Notes: generated from the letters alone by a model not told the origin. A stretch of 35,144 bases of DNA from Lachnospiraceae bacterium (GCA_014799405.1 JAAVIA010000041.1:34994-70137), one strand, 5' to 3'. Shown: positions 1-9,137, numbered from the stretch's first letter. Made by a program: numbers and translations.

Positions 1-52
1 TGATTTAAAAACCTGATTGTACACGAACAATGGATTGAAGGAGAATCTTTTT

Positions 53-763
53 ATGAAAACAAGTAATACCGTATGGGTAATTGTACTTATTATATTTATA
101 TTTTTAGGGAGTATGGAAATTATGTTATGGAAACAATACAATAAAAATATGGAAGAACGAACTGCGGGCACAGCTACGGTGACGGATGCAAAAAAAGGCA
201 GTATCCTGTATGAGGAAAACCATGACGCTCTTACAGACGCCTCGGCAAATGATGTGCCTGACAATCACAAATATATATTCGTAGGCGATTCAAGATATGT
301 TGCAATGTCAGAGTATGCAGAGGCTTACGATGTTTTTTTCTGTGAAAATGGTGTGGGGCTTTATTTCCTTAAAAACCGCATGGATAAAATTGTTGAGGCA
401 TCCGATGATAACACACGAATCATTATCGGCTTGGGTGTAAATGACGCAGGCGTCGGTAATGCAGGTTATGTTGACGCAATTATGGATTTATGCCAAAAAA
501 CAGATGCAGAAGTATACTATATGCTTGTAAATCCCGTAAGCGACAGTGCATGCGCCGCAAACGGATATTCACTTACAAACTCCATGGTAGACCGCTTCAA
601 CACATCTATGATTGAGGGCTTAAACGACACTGAGGTGAAAATAATAGACACGAATACGTATCTTATGTCAAACGGCTATAACACCTTTGACGGTCTTCAC
701 TATGATGATGAAACAACGGAAAAAATATATAATTTCATAAAGCTGTGTATCCGCAATCAGTAA
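53..763 (+). CDS. Membrane-anchored SGNH/GDSL-family hydrolase
   Basis: This 236-residue protein starts at the ATG at 53, which has a GGAG ribosome site about 9 bases upstream; an in-frame TTG at 17 is less likely. Residues 7-26 are hydrophobic and look like a signal anchor, so the rest is probably extracytoplasmic. SGNH hydrolase blocks are visible: FVGDS with nucleophile Ser80, GLGVND with Asn130, and DGLHYD with Asp213 and His216 completing the triad. Proteins of this shape in Clostridia are often predicted esterases or deacetylases acting on cell-wall or exopolysaccharide acyl groups; the substrate cannot be read here. Its stop lies 7 bases from the stop of the converging phosphodiesterase gene, with no room for a terminator between them. 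The promoter is outside the window. Confidence 0.8.
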   Translation: MKTSNTVWVIVLIIFIFLGSMEIMLWKQYNKNMEERTAGTATVTDAKKGSILYEENHDALTDASANDVPDNHKYIFVGDSRYVAMSEYAEAYDVFFCENGVGLYFLKNRMDKIVEASDDNTRIIIGLGVNDAGVGNAGYVDAIMDLCQKTDAEVYYMLVNPVSDSACAANGYSLTNSMVDRFNTSMIEGLNDTEVKIIDTNTYLMSNGYNTFDGLHYDDETTEKIYNFIKLCIRNQ

Positions 764-770
764 ACCATTG

Positions 771-2603
771 CTAATATTCCTTAACAAGTCTTTCAAACCA
801 GTCGGTGATGAGACTGTTATTTGCATTATAAATAATTTCCTTTGCCTCATAGGGATTATCAGAAATCACACCATCCACATTCATAAGCAGAACCTTCTTT
901 ATGCTTTCCTCCGTATTTATTGTCCACGCATAAATAAGCTTTCCATTTTTATGGACATTGTTTACCATTTCCTTACTTATAAAGTTGTGTCTTACACTGA
1001 AGGCATCAATATATTCCATATCTCCGAAATTTCCAAATGCCATTTTCATAATGTAAAGCGTCTGAACGTCCTCATTTAGCTGCTTCATTCTTTTAAGAAG
1101 CTCATAATCGGTAGAGGCAAGCATACAGTCGTCAATATATTCGTATTTTTCTATAAGAGCCAACACTCCCTCCTCATAGTTTTCATCCGTGTCCGCAGGC
1201 TTAAGCTCAATATTTAGAAAAACATCGTTCTCCTTTCCGTAGGCAAGCACCTCCTCAAGAGTAGGTATTCTTGTATTTTTGTATTCCTCGGAGAACCATA
1301 TACCTGCATCCAAATGCTTAACAAACCCGATTTCCACATCCCCTACAATTCTGTCTACCCCTGTAGTCCTTTCAAGACTTTCATCATGCATTATAATAAA
1401 TTCCCCATCCTTTGTCTGCCTGACATCTATCTCCACTATATCCGCATGGTTTTCAACGGCAAGCATTATCGCCTCCATCGTATTTTCAGGTGCATGCTCT
1501 GAATCTCCCCTGTGCGCCGTAACGCTTGCATTTTGAGGATATGCAATATTTAAGCTGACCTTATTGGTTATGCTTAAATAAATATAAAATCCATTCAGAA
1601 TAAGACCAACGCTTATCATGGACACCATTGTAATTCTGTCTCTTTTTCTTTTTTTCTCCAAATTAAAATTGGTATTTTCCCTTTTTTTCTGTACCTTTTC
1701 ATACTCTTTATAGCCATCCTCCTTTTCAAGCTCGTAAAATGTGGTGCATATATAGGAATAAATAAGAGGTGTTGAAATAAGAGAAAACACAATATACAAA
1801 ATCATAAAGCCTATCTGAACAACATTTCTTATAAAGAAATATGTTCTTTTGACAGGGAGCACTGTCTTAAGAAGTCCCACAAATGCAGATGCCAAAACAC
1901 CCTCAAACAGGAACAGACACAGCGTTATAACAAGGTTCCACATGATAATTCCGAATAAAACCTTAAACCGGTGATGCTTTATCAGCTTCTTTCCCATAAT
2001 AACCGATTCCCTGTAGCTAAGCTTGTAAAGGGAATAGTAATTAATGGTGAATATAACGAATACCTCTATAAAGCATATAAGCATGTACACTGCAATAACA
2101 CCAAAAAAAACATATTTATTTTGTCGGATATACTTTAGAAAAACCTCCGGTACTTTAAAGCCCGCAAGAGAGCCTGAAATTGTAACCGTATAGGTAAAGG
2201 GTAGGACAAGAAGAACATAAACTGCTATACCCATATTTTTAGGATTGATGATTCTTATTGCATTGAAAAAGCCCTTTAACAAAAGCTCCACAGGATTTGT
2301 TTTCTCCTTCCTGTGTGATGCCTCCATAGCATAAATCATAGCCGAAATATTGATTAAAAAATATATAGCAAAGATAAGTATGGCGACCACAAGAAGTGCA
2401 TATGTGGATGATGACGTAAAATACTTATCCATGTTATATGATGTAAGATAGGGGATTTCCGCAAGCTTTACCGAATAATTGAGCAGCATGTAAAAAAGCG
2501 GTACAAAAAGGGCAAGCGCCATTATTTTATATATTAGCTGAAATAAAATGATGGCAGACATATTATATCTAAATAATCCTAAATTTTTCTTAATAGATTT
2601 CAT
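771..2603 (-). CDS. Membrane glycerophosphodiester phosphodiesterase
   Basis: This 610-residue protein has an N-terminal membrane part and a C-terminal GDPD catalytic domain. Residues 1-290 hold about six hydrophobic segments of the type annotated as a GDPD membrane domain. A basic linker (about 295-323) and one more TM (about 326-345) follow, so the catalytic domain is probably outside the membrane. Catalytic motifs are clear: HRGDSEHAPENT (His364, Arg365, Glu373), EIDVRQTKDG (Glu391, Asp393) and MHDESLERTTG (His406). The family cleaves glycerophosphodiesters to glycerol-3-phosphate and an alcohol; a lipoteichoic-acid or lipid-derived substrate is an inference. The start has an AGAGGA site about 11 bases upstream and lies 22 bases after queA, making this the last gene of the pheST operon. 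Confidence 0.88.
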   Translation of the reverse strand: MKSIKKNLGLFRYNMSAIILFQLIYKIMALALFVPLFYMLLNYSVKLAEIPYLTSYNMDKYFTSSSTYALLVVAILIFAIYFLINISAMIYAMEASHRKEKTNPVELLLKGFFNAIRIINPKNMGIAVYVLLVLPFTYTVTISGSLAGFKVPEVFLKYIRQNKYVFFGVIAVYMLICFIEVFVIFTINYYSLYKLSYRESVIMGKKLIKHHRFKVLFGIIMWNLVITLCLFLFEGVLASAFVGLLKTVLPVKRTYFFIRNVVQIGFMILYIVFSLISTPLIYSYICTTFYELEKEDGYKEYEKVQKKRENTNFNLEKKRKRDRITMVSMISVGLILNGFYIYLSITNKVSLNIAYPQNASVTAHRGDSEHAPENTMEAIMLAVENHADIVEIDVRQTKDGEFIIMHDESLERTTGVDRIVGDVEIGFVKHLDAGIWFSEEYKNTRIPTLEEVLAYGKENDVFLNIELKPADTDENYEEGVLALIEKYEYIDDCMLASTDYELLKRMKQLNEDVQTLYIMKMAFGNFGDMEYIDAFSVRHNFISKEMVNNVHKNGKLIYAWTINTEESIKKVLLMNVDGVISDNPYEAKEIIYNANNSLITDWFERLVKEY

Positions 2604-2625
2604 ATACCCGCCATCCTCTTTCTCA

Positions 2626-3663
2626 TCAAAGTATCATCATTGCATCACCAAAGGAAAAAAATCTATATTTTTCCTCCACTGCCGCCTTATATGCTTCAAG
2701 CACTCTTTCCCTGTCATAAAATGCCGAGACAAGCATGAGCAGGGTAGATTCCGGCAGATGAAAATTTGTAATTAGTCTATCCACCGCCTTAAATTTATAT
2801 CCCGGATATATAAATATATTTGTCCATCCGCTGCATGACTTTATATATCCGTTTTCATCGGCAGCTGTTTCCAAGGTTCGGGTGCTTGTTGTTCCCACGG
2901 ATATTATTTTACCACCATTTTGCTTTGTTTTGTTAATTAAATTTGCGGCATCCTCATCAATGACATAAAATTCGCTGTGCATATGATGCTCGCTTATATT
3001 TTCAACCTTTACGGGTCTGAATGTGCCAAGCCCCACATGAAGGGTTACCCTTGCTATATTAATACCTTTTTTTCGGACAGCCAAAAGCAGCTCATTGGTA
3101 AAATGAAGTCCTGCCGTAGGCGCTGCCGCCGAGCCTGTATTTACCGCGTACACAGTCTGATACCTGTCCTTATCAGCAAGGGTGTGGGTTATATAAGGAG
3201 GAAGGGGCATTTGCCCTAATTCATCCAAAATCTCCTCAAAGATTCCCTCAAAGCGAAAATCTATAATACGATTTCCTTCCTCCACAATATCAGTAACAGT
3301 ACCTACAAGCATTCCGTCACCAAAGGATATTACCGTCCCCGGCTTTGCCTTTTTTCCGGGTTTAACAAGTGTTTCCCATCTTGTGTCATCCAGTCTTTTT
3401 AAAAGAAGCACCTCTATTGAGGCTCCCGTGCCCTCCTTAACTCCAATAAGCCTTGCAGGAATTACCTTTGTGTCATTAATAACAAGACAATCGCCCTCAC
3501 AGACATAATCCAAAATATCACTAAAATGCCTGTGGGTAACGGAATCGTCCTCCCTGTTTAAAACCATAAGCCTCGAATCGCTTCGTTTTAAAAGCGGGTC
3601 CTGGGCTATAAGCTCATGGGGAAGCTCATAATAAAAATCCTTTAATTTAAAGTTGTTTTCCAT
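2626..3663 (-). CDS. queA: S-adenosylmethionine:tRNA ribosyltransferase-isomerase QueA
   Basis: QueA transfers and isomerises the ribosyl moiety of SAM onto 7-aminomethyl-7-deazaguanine at tRNA position 34, giving epoxyqueuosine in the queuosine pathway. The 345-residue protein is full length for the family. Family blocks are visible: the N-terminal [39 protein letters not shown], the [10 protein letters not shown] signature, [21 protein letters not shown] and [18 protein letters not shown]. The ATG at 3663 has GGAG six bases upstream; the reading frame opens at a TTG at 3675, but that codon forms part of the ribosome site. It lies 36 bases after pheT and 22 bases before the phosphodiesterase gene, so it is likely co-transcribed with both. 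No other queuosine gene is in the window. Confidence 0.96.
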   Translation of the reverse strand: MENNFKLKDFYYELPHELIAQDPLLKRSDSRLMVLNREDDSVTHRHFSDILDYVCEGDCLVINDTKVIPARLIGVKEGTGASIEVLLLKRLDDTRWETLVKPGKKAKPGTVISFGDGMLVGTVTDIVEEGNRIIDFRFEGIFEEILDELGQMPLPPYITHTLADKDRYQTVYAVNTGSAAAPTAGLHFTNELLLAVRKKGINIARVTLHVGLGTFRPVKVENISEHHMHSEFYVIDEDAANLINKTKQNGGKIISVGTTSTRTLETAADENGYIKSCSGWTNIFIYPGYKFKAVDRLITNFHLPESTLLMLVSAFYDRERVLEAYKAAVEEKYRFFSFGDAMMIL

Positions 3664-3699
3664 AGCAATCTCCAATCAAACATTGCCGCATCTTATGTC

Positions 3700-6126
3700 C
3701 TATGCCCTTAGGGTAATACCCATTTTGCCAAGCTCTGCAATAATTTTTTCAATTATCTTTCCAACCTCGGCGTCCTCAAGTGTTTTATCCTTTGCCCTAA
3801 AGGTCATGCTATAGGCAACTGACTTCTTTCCATCGGCAACCTGTTCACCCTCATATACGTCAAAAAGTTCAACCTTCTCAAGCAGCTTTCCTCCGCATTT
3901 TTTTATAACTGCCTCTATCTGTCCGACAAATATTGATTTGTCCACAACCATACTCAAATCTCTTATTACAGCCGGGAATTTTGCAATTCCTTCATACTTT
4001 CTGTCAAAGGTTGAAAGCATTGTGACAACGTCCATATTTATGACTGCAACGTATACATCCGCCTTTATTCCGTAATTATCTCCAGCCTCAGGGTGAAGCT
4101 GTCCCATATAGCCTATCTGAAGCTTTCCCTTTTCGATATCTGCCTGTCTGCCCGGGTGCAGGAAGGTATGTGCGCCTGTAGGCTTAAAAGTTACTTCCTT
4201 TCCAAAACCGAGCTTTTCAAACATTTCCTCAAGAACACCCTTCAGGTCGAAGAAATCTCCGCTTCCGTACATAGCCATCGTAAGCTTCATCTTCTCATCG
4301 GGAAGCTCGGTAAGCGGAAGCGATTTTGGAATATAAACATTGGCAAGCTCGTATAATCTTGCATCTTTATTTCTTCTGTTATAGTTTGTTGCAATTGAAG
4401 TAAGTATTCCGTTTAAAGGAATTGTTCTCATTATTGAGAAATCCTCCCCTAATGGGTTTGATATTTCGATTGCACGTCTCGCCTCATCATCGGCAGGAAT
4501 AAGTAGCTTATCAAATACCTTAGGGCTTTCAAAGGAGTAGCACATTGCACCCGAAAAGCCGTTGCCCTCGCATATAATTCTTACCTCGTCCTCAATTCTT
4601 TCGGCATATCCCTTTTTGCCGGCAGTTGCCTCTCCCTTTGGAAGCGTTGTAGGAATATTGTCATATCCGTAAAACCTTCCTACCTCCTCCGCAAGGTCAG
4701 CCATACATTTTATGTCCTGTCTGAAGGTCGGAATAGTAAGCATATTTGTTTCCCTGTTGTATTCAATTCCAAGTCTGTCAAAATATTTAAGCATCTGCTC
4801 ATCCGGCACGTCCGTTCCGAGAAGCCTGTTCATTTTTTCAGGCTCAAATGGCAGCTTAATCTCAGAAACCGGATTCGGATAAACATCAACGACTCCGTCT
4901 ACTACTTTACCACAGCCAAGCTCCTCAATAAGCTGACACGCTCTGTTCATTGCCTCTATAGCAAGATTAGGGTCAAGTCCTTTTACAAACTTGGCAGCAG
5001 CATCCGTCGTAAGTCCGATTCTCTTTGTTGACAATCTTATATTTGTTCCGTCAAAGCAGGCGGCCTCAAACAAAAGTGTCTTTATATCGTCAGTAACCAT
5101 GGAATTTTCACCACCCATGATACCTGCAATACCGATTTCTTTTTCCCCGTCGCAAATCATAAGGACATCCTTGTCCATTTTTCTTTCCTGTCCGTCAAGA
5201 GTAGTAAACACGTCTCCATCCTTTGCACGTCTTACAACGATTTTGTTGCCTGCAATGGTAGCCAAATCGTAGGCATGCATAGGCTGACCATACTCCTCCA
5301 TCACATAATTAGTTATGTCAACCAAATTATTGATAGAACGTATACCCTGTGCGGCAAGCCTTTCCCTCATCCATTTTGGGGAAGGACCGATTTTAATGTC
5401 GGTTACAACCCTTGCAGTATAACGTGTACAAAGGTCCGTATCCTGTACCTCCACGGATATATAGTCGTTTACGTTTCCACCGCTTCCCTTTACTGTAACA
5501 ACAGGAGGAATAAACTCTTTATCAAATGTAGCCGCAGCCTCCCTCGCCATTCCTATCATTGAAAAACAATCAACCCTGTTTGACGTAATCTCGTATTCTA
5601 CTACCGCATCATTAAGTCCCAATGCGGCAACCGCATCATCTCCCGGCTTAACATCTGCATCTTTAGAAAATACATAAATTCCGTACTCAGGCGCCTCAGG
5701 ATAAAAGTCCCTGCTTGAGCCAAGCTCCTCAATGCTGCACATCATGCCATAGGATTCAACTCCCCTAAGCTTACCCTTTTTAATCTTAATTCCATCCTCA
5801 GGAAGAGGCTCGCCGTCATGTCCGCCTGCAACTTTTCCGCCGTCAAGCACTACGGGTACAAGATCGTTTTCCTTTACATTCGGTGCTCCCGTCACAATCT
5901 GTACAGTCTCATTTCCCACATTCACCTGACACACGATAAGCTTATCTGCATCCGGGTGCTTTTCTATTTTTTCAATACATCCCACAACAATTTTTTCAAG
6001 GTTTTTGTCCTTTTTCTCATATCCCTCAACATGGGAACCTGAAAGCGTCATTGCGTCAACAAATTCATTTATATCCACGTCCAAATCAGGAACGTATGCC
6101 TTAAGCCATGATATTGGTGTATTCAT
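3700..6126 (-). CDS. pheT: Phenylalanyl-tRNA synthetase beta subunit
   Basis: PheT is the large subunit of the alpha2-beta2 enzyme that charges tRNA-Phe. The 808 residues cover the full bacterial architecture: a short N-terminal part (MNTPISWLKAYVPDLDVD), an EMAP/OB-fold tRNA-binding domain at about 40-150, the B3/B4 editing domain at about 210-385, the B5 domain at about 400-470, the catalytic-like core, and a C-terminal anticodon-binding FDX-ACB domain at about 715-808 (FPAVIRDLSMVV). It follows pheS by 25 bases and should be under the same T-box control. No truncation or frameshift is seen. Confidence 0.97.
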   Translation of the reverse strand: MNTPISWLKAYVPDLDVDINEFVDAMTLSGSHVEGYEKKDKNLEKIVVGCIEKIEKHPDADKLIVCQVNVGNETVQIVTGAPNVKENDLVPVVLDGGKVAGGHDGEPLPEDGIKIKKGKLRGVESYGMMCSIEELGSSRDFYPEAPEYGIYVFSKDADVKPGDDAVAALGLNDAVVEYEITSNRVDCFSMIGMAREAAATFDKEFIPPVVTVKGSGGNVNDYISVEVQDTDLCTRYTARVVTDIKIGPSPKWMRERLAAQGIRSINNLVDITNYVMEEYGQPMHAYDLATIAGNKIVVRRAKDGDVFTTLDGQERKMDKDVLMICDGEKEIGIAGIMGGENSMVTDDIKTLLFEAACFDGTNIRLSTKRIGLTTDAAAKFVKGLDPNLAIEAMNRACQLIEELGCGKVVDGVVDVYPNPVSEIKLPFEPEKMNRLLGTDVPDEQMLKYFDRLGIEYNRETNMLTIPTFRQDIKCMADLAEEVGRFYGYDNIPTTLPKGEATAGKKGYAERIEDEVRIICEGNGFSGAMCYSFESPKVFDKLLIPADDEARRAIEISNPLGEDFSIMRTIPLNGILTSIATNYNRRNKDARLYELANVYIPKSLPLTELPDEKMKLTMAMYGSGDFFDLKGVLEEMFEKLGFGKEVTFKPTGAHTFLHPGRQADIEKGKLQIGYMGQLHPEAGDNYGIKADVYVAVINMDVVTMLSTFDRKYEGIAKFPAVIRDLSMVVDKSIFVGQIEAVIKKCGGKLLEKVELFDVYEGEQVADGKKSVAYSMTFRAKDKTLEDAEVGKIIEKIIAELGKMGITLRA

Positions 6127-6151
6127 ATGCCTTTACCTCATCTTTCATAAA

Positions 6152-7171
6152 CTAAAACTGATTTAAAAATCTCATATCATTTTCGTAGAGAAGACGCATG
6201 TCATCTATCTCATACTTAAGCAGTGTAACACGCTCCAAGCCTATTCCGAAGGCGAAACCCGAATAAACCTCAGGGTCAATGCCACACATTTCAAGTACAT
6301 GAGGATGAACCATGCCGCAGCCTAAAATTTCTATCCAGCCGCTTCCCTTACATACACGGCATCCCTTTCCTCCGCATTTAAAGCATGTTATGTCAACCTC
6401 TGCTGAAGGCTCAGTAAACGGAAAATGGTGCGGTCTGAATTTTGTCTTTGTATTTTCCCCAAAAAATTCCTTTGCAAACTGGTCAAGTGATCCCTTTAAA
6501 TCTGCCATTGTTATATTTTTATCTATTACAAGTCCCTCCATCTGATGGAACGATGGTGAATGTGTTGCATCCACTTCATCTGAACGGAAAACCCTTCCCG
6601 GCGAAATAATTCTAATCGGAAGTTTTCCCTGCTCCATAATTCTCGCCTGCACAGGTGAGGTCTGGGTTCTTAAAAGAATATCCTTTGTAATATAAAATGT
6701 GTCCTGCTCATCCTTTGCAGGGTGATTTGCAGGTATATTAAGAAGCTCAAAATTGTATTTGTCATATTCTATCTCAGGACCTCTTACAACCTCATAGCCC
6801 ATACCGATGAATACACGTTCCAAATCCTCAACGGCAATCTGATTCGGATGTCTGTGTCCCTGAATTTTCTTTACACCGGGCAATGTTACGTCTATCGTCT
6901 CACGCTTCATTTTTTCTGCCCGCATGGCATTGTTTATACTCTTTAGCTTTGCCTCTAATTTTTCCTCAATGCTTTGTCTCGCCTCATTTACAAGCTGCCC
7001 CACCTTCGGTCTGTCCTCCGGTGCAACGTCCTTCATACTTTTAAGCACCTGTGTAAGCTCACCCTTTTTTCCAAGTATGGCTACCTTAATGTCATTAATC
7101 ATTGAAGCATCCTTTGCCTGCTCTATACTTGCAAGAGCCTTGTCCTTGATGCCCTGAAGCTTTTCCTTCAT
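6152..7171 (-). CDS. pheS: Phenylalanyl-tRNA synthetase alpha subunit
   Basis: PheS carries the class II active site that adenylates phenylalanine and transfers it to tRNA-Phe. The 339-residue protein is the usual length. An N-terminal coiled coil (about 1-85) is followed by the catalytic domain with motif 2 (GRVFRSDEVDATHSPSFHQ) and motif 3 (GFAFGIGLERVTLLKYEIDD). Cysteines in CFKCGGKGCRVCKGSG form a pattern common in clostridial PheS. The ATG at 7171 is preceded by AGGAGG seven to eight bases upstream. The frame stays open to 7327, but that extension overlaps the T-box leader and is not coding. pheS is the first gene of pheS-pheT-queA-phosphodiesterase. Confidence 0.97.
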   Translation of the reverse strand: MKEKLQGIKDKALASIEQAKDASMINDIKVAILGKKGELTQVLKSMKDVAPEDRPKVGQLVNEARQSIEEKLEAKLKSINNAMRAEKMKRETIDVTLPGVKKIQGHRHPNQIAVEDLERVFIGMGYEVVRGPEIEYDKYNFELLNIPANHPAKDEQDTFYITKDILLRTQTSPVQARIMEQGKLPIRIISPGRVFRSDEVDATHSPSFHQMEGLVIDKNITMADLKGSLDQFAKEFFGENTKTKFRPHHFPFTEPSAEVDITCFKCGGKGCRVCKGSGWIEILGCGMVHPHVLEMCGIDPEVYSGFAFGIGLERVTLLKYEIDDMRLLYENDMRFLNQF

Positions 7172-7201
7172 TATTTTTTCCTCCTTAATAATAATCCGAA
7201 A

Positions 7202-7450
7202 TAAAAAACGCCCCTTAACAAAGGGACGAAAATAATCCGCGGTACCACCCGTCTTCAGCCATATATGACTGCTCTTTAAAATGTGTAACGTACATATCAC
7301 GTCACGCCCTACTACAAGTTCAGGCATGCAGCTCCGGTGTGAAAATGAGACTTATAATTATCTTAAGAAAGGCTCTCAGCCAGCGACCTTTCATCTCTGT
7401 AGGAACATATAAGTCCTTGTTGCACCATCATAGCTTTTAAATATTCACAT
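7202..7450 (-). promoter_or_regulatory. T-box leader RNA for pheS (phenylalanine)
   Basis: The minus-strand leader contains the T-box core GGGTGGTACCGCGG at 7237-7250, which pairs with uncharged tRNA, followed by an intrinsic terminator at 7203-7228. A Stem I helix is visible (7387-7392 with 7367-7372). A UUC triplet at 7341-7343, on the 3' side of Stem I before an ACACCGG stretch, is a plausible phenylalanine specifier. In this family, uncharged tRNA stabilises the antiterminator and lets transcription enter the gene. The T-box call is secure; the exact specifier register was assigned by eye. Confidence 0.93.
7203..7228 (-). terminator. T-box attenuator terminator
   Basis: On the minus strand an 8-bp stem, CGTCCCTT with AAGGGGCG around a TGTT loop (7209-7228), is followed by six T residues (7203-7208). 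It lies about 30 bases before the pheS ribosome site and directly after the T-box bulge sequence, as expected for the regulated terminator of the leader. Confidence 0.9.
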
Positions 7451-7456
7451 AAAGGT

Positions 7457-7484
7457 ATTCTAGCATAACTTTATTTCTTGTCAA
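7457..7484 (-). promoter_or_regulatory. Sigma-A type promoter for the pheS operon
   Basis: On the minus strand TTGACA (7479-7484) is followed after 16 bases by TAGAAT (7457-7462), which is preceded by TGC, an extended -10 feature. Transcription should begin near 7450, at the 5' end of the T-box leader. The -35 match is perfect and the -10 has one mismatch. Confidence 0.85.
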
Positions 7485-7518
7485 GTAGTTTTTACTATTG
7501 AAAAATGTCGTAAAATGG

Positions 7519-7538
7519 TTTACTCTTACAAGAGTAAA
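7519..7538. repeat. Short perfect inverted repeat, possible operator
   Basis: TTTACTCT and AGAGTAAA flank a four-base spacer, giving an 8-bp perfect dyad. It lies between the divergent pheS promoter and the two-TM protein gene, 34 bases upstream of the pheS -35. It overlaps where a weak plus-strand -10 would fall if TTGAAA at 7498-7503 is a -35. It could be an operator for the plus-strand gene or chance in AT-rich DNA. Confidence 0.35.
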
Positions 7539-7597
7539 TTTGTATTTGAACGAAAGTGGCAAAGCTACTTTGTCCCTGTATACCATCGGAGTTTAGC

Positions 7598-8527
7598 ATG
7601 AGAAAAAAAAAGTATCAGAAAATGTTATTAAAAAATACCCTTGCCATAGCAATTCCTGCTATAGCAGTTTTTCTTGTGCTTGTTGGTCTATGTATTCAAT
7701 ATCCTATATTTGACTATATAGAGTGCAAGGAAATAATCAACATGGAAAATATGGACGAGACGCTTGAGGGGCTCTATGCCGCACAGACCATAAACGTAAA
7801 GCTTACAGCCGATAATTTAAAGTATACCGGTCTGGACTATTATGAGGATGGAAAACAAAAGGGTTCCTATTATTACATGTCAACAAATAACAGACTTATA
7901 CTTTTTCTTATTAAAACCGATGCACCTACTCCAAGCTATGAAGTAAAGAGCCTTAAAGGCACCATTATCAGGGATAATGTTTCCTCCACATATATTATGG
8001 GACAATTCGCAGATCAGGCGGGCATAGACAAAAATATCCTCGCAGGATATTGCAGTGATTATATTATAAGCGAGGTAGGCTATCCCTTTAATTTCATTGT
8101 AATGGTATATATACTTTTTATTGCCCCAATCGTAATCAGCATTATCATCCTTATGTACACTGTATATATAAGGATAAATCCACAGGCTCACCCACAGTCC
8201 AAACAGCTTTCAGCATATGGCAGACCTGCCGAAATAATATATGATATAAATACACAGCTTGCAAATCATCTGCTTTACAAAAAGAAGAATATTTACATCA
8301 CAAAAAAATATATGATTGTAAACTATCTTTCCAAAACGGATGTTATAAAGCTTGATATGGTAAAATATATTTCAAAAAATATTATTGAGCGTTCAAAACA
8401 CTTTGGACATTTTAATAAAATATTCAGGCTTACGCTTTCTAATCCTGACACGCTTTTTTATGAGGTAGATTTTAGCTCTGAGGAGATTATTGACACTGTT
8501 ATTGAGAAAATCGGCAGTGACCAATAA
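7598..8527 (+). CDS. Two-TM membrane protein of unknown function (DUF6709-like)
   Basis: This 309-residue protein starts at the ATG at 7598, preceded by GGAG six bases upstream; an in-frame GTG at 7556 has no ribosome site. A TM segment at about 12-34 is followed by an extracytoplasmic region of about 140 residues, a second TM at about 178-203, and a cytoplasmic tail of about 100 residues. The tail (ITKKYMIVNYLSKTDVIKL) resembles PH-like or DUF6709-type domains. I cannot assign a function. It is divergent from the pheS leader. An AT-rich 7-bp hairpin at 8523-8546 overlaps its stop and could be a weak terminator. Confidence 0.7.
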   Translation: MRKKKYQKMLLKNTLAIAIPAIAVFLVLVGLCIQYPIFDYIECKEIINMENMDETLEGLYAAQTINVKLTADNLKYTGLDYYEDGKQKGSYYYMSTNNRLILFLIKTDAPTPSYEVKSLKGTIIRDNVSSTYIMGQFADQAGIDKNILAGYCSDYIISEVGYPFNFIVMVYILFIAPIVISIIILMYTVYIRINPQAHPQSKQLSAYGRPAEIIYDINTQLANHLLYKKKNIYITKKYMIVNYLSKTDVIKLDMVKYISKNIIERSKHFGHFNKIFRLTLSNPDTLFYEVDFSSEEIIDTVIEKIGSDQ

Positions 8528-8670
8528 CATAAAGAATATTGTTATTCCCAAATTTTCTGTTTTCTATTTTCAGGTGTACCTTTAAATCATCATTTATCAC
8601 AATATAATATTTTAACAACTTTCCTCCAAATGAATAGTATAAAGCATAAGAATATTTTGGAGGTAAACAC

Positions 8671-8934
8671 ATGAGTGATTTATCAGCTACACAGTGTGGT
8701 TGTGGCTGCGGAAGCGTATTCGGCGGAAACGGCAGCAATTGCAGCTGTATATGGATTATATTAATATTACTGCTCTGTAATGGAAATTGCGGCAGTGGTC
8801 TCTTTGGCGGTGACGGCTACGGAAATGGCGGATGTGGATGTGACTGCATTTGGATAATCCTTCTTCTTCTTTTCTGTGGCGGCGGAAACTGCGGTGGCAA
8901 CGGCAGTGGTTATTCTAACAACTGTGGCTGCTAA
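8671..8934 (+). CDS. Gly/Cys-rich small protein with duplicated hydrophobic module
   Basis: This 87-residue protein has 14 cysteines and a very high glycine content. It contains two copies of one module: a CxCIWIIL start, a run of Leu, then Cys-Gly-rich residues (residues 24-41 and 57-75). It resembles proteins annotated in clostridial genomes as 'chorion class high-cysteine HCB protein 13', a name based on composition only. Each hydrophobic stretch is about 10 residues, too short for an ordinary TM helix, so membrane insertion or cross-linked assembly are both possible. The start has a strong TTGGAGG site eight bases upstream. A role in a surface or spore-coat layer is speculation. Two further small genes follow on the same strand. 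Confidence 0.8.
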   Translation: MSDLSATQCGCGCGSVFGGNGSNCSCIWIILILLLCNGNCGSGLFGGDGYGNGGCGCDCIWIILLLLFCGGGNCGGNGSGYSNNCGC

Positions 8935-8964
8935 TAACGGTATTTTTTCTTAGTAAGCATGGAC

Positions 8965-9009
8965 CCGCCATGGGATTGTTGTACATATTGTACGACAGCT
9001 CCATGGCGG
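8965..9009. repeat. Strong intergenic hairpin
   Basis: CCGCCATGG (8965-8973) and CCATGGCGG (9001-9009) are perfect 9-bp arms. Inside them TGTTGTAC and GTACGACA form a second 8-bp stem with one G-U pair around ATATT. No T-run follows on the plus strand, so it is not a classical intrinsic terminator, although it lies just after the Gly/Cys-rich gene and before the next promoter. It may stabilise the 3' end of that mRNA or slow polymerase. Confidence 0.75.
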
Positions 9010-9037
9010 TAAATTCTTATATATGTATCAGCCGCTA

Positions 9038-9066
9038 TTCATAAGAAAAAAATACGTGCATATAAT
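9038..9066 (+). promoter_or_regulatory. Candidate promoter for the 9138 gene
   Basis: TTCATA (9038-9043) and a perfect TATAAT (9061-9066) are separated by 17 bases. The start of transcription would be near 9073, about 65 bases before the ATG at 9138. The -35 is only a partial match. Confidence 0.5.
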
Positions 9067-9137
9067 GTACAGAGAAAATATTGCCTTATCGGAACAAAAG
9101 CTTCCAATAACAAAAACGAAACAGGCAGGATACTTTT

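Noticed and set aside
768-1079. 103-codon plus-strand open frame after the SGNH gene
   Set aside because: It is antisense to the phosphodiesterase gene, whose GDPD motifs are unambiguous.
7172-7327. N-terminal extension of pheS
   Set aside because: The stretch is the T-box core and terminator; the ATG at 7171 has the ribosome site and gives the family length.
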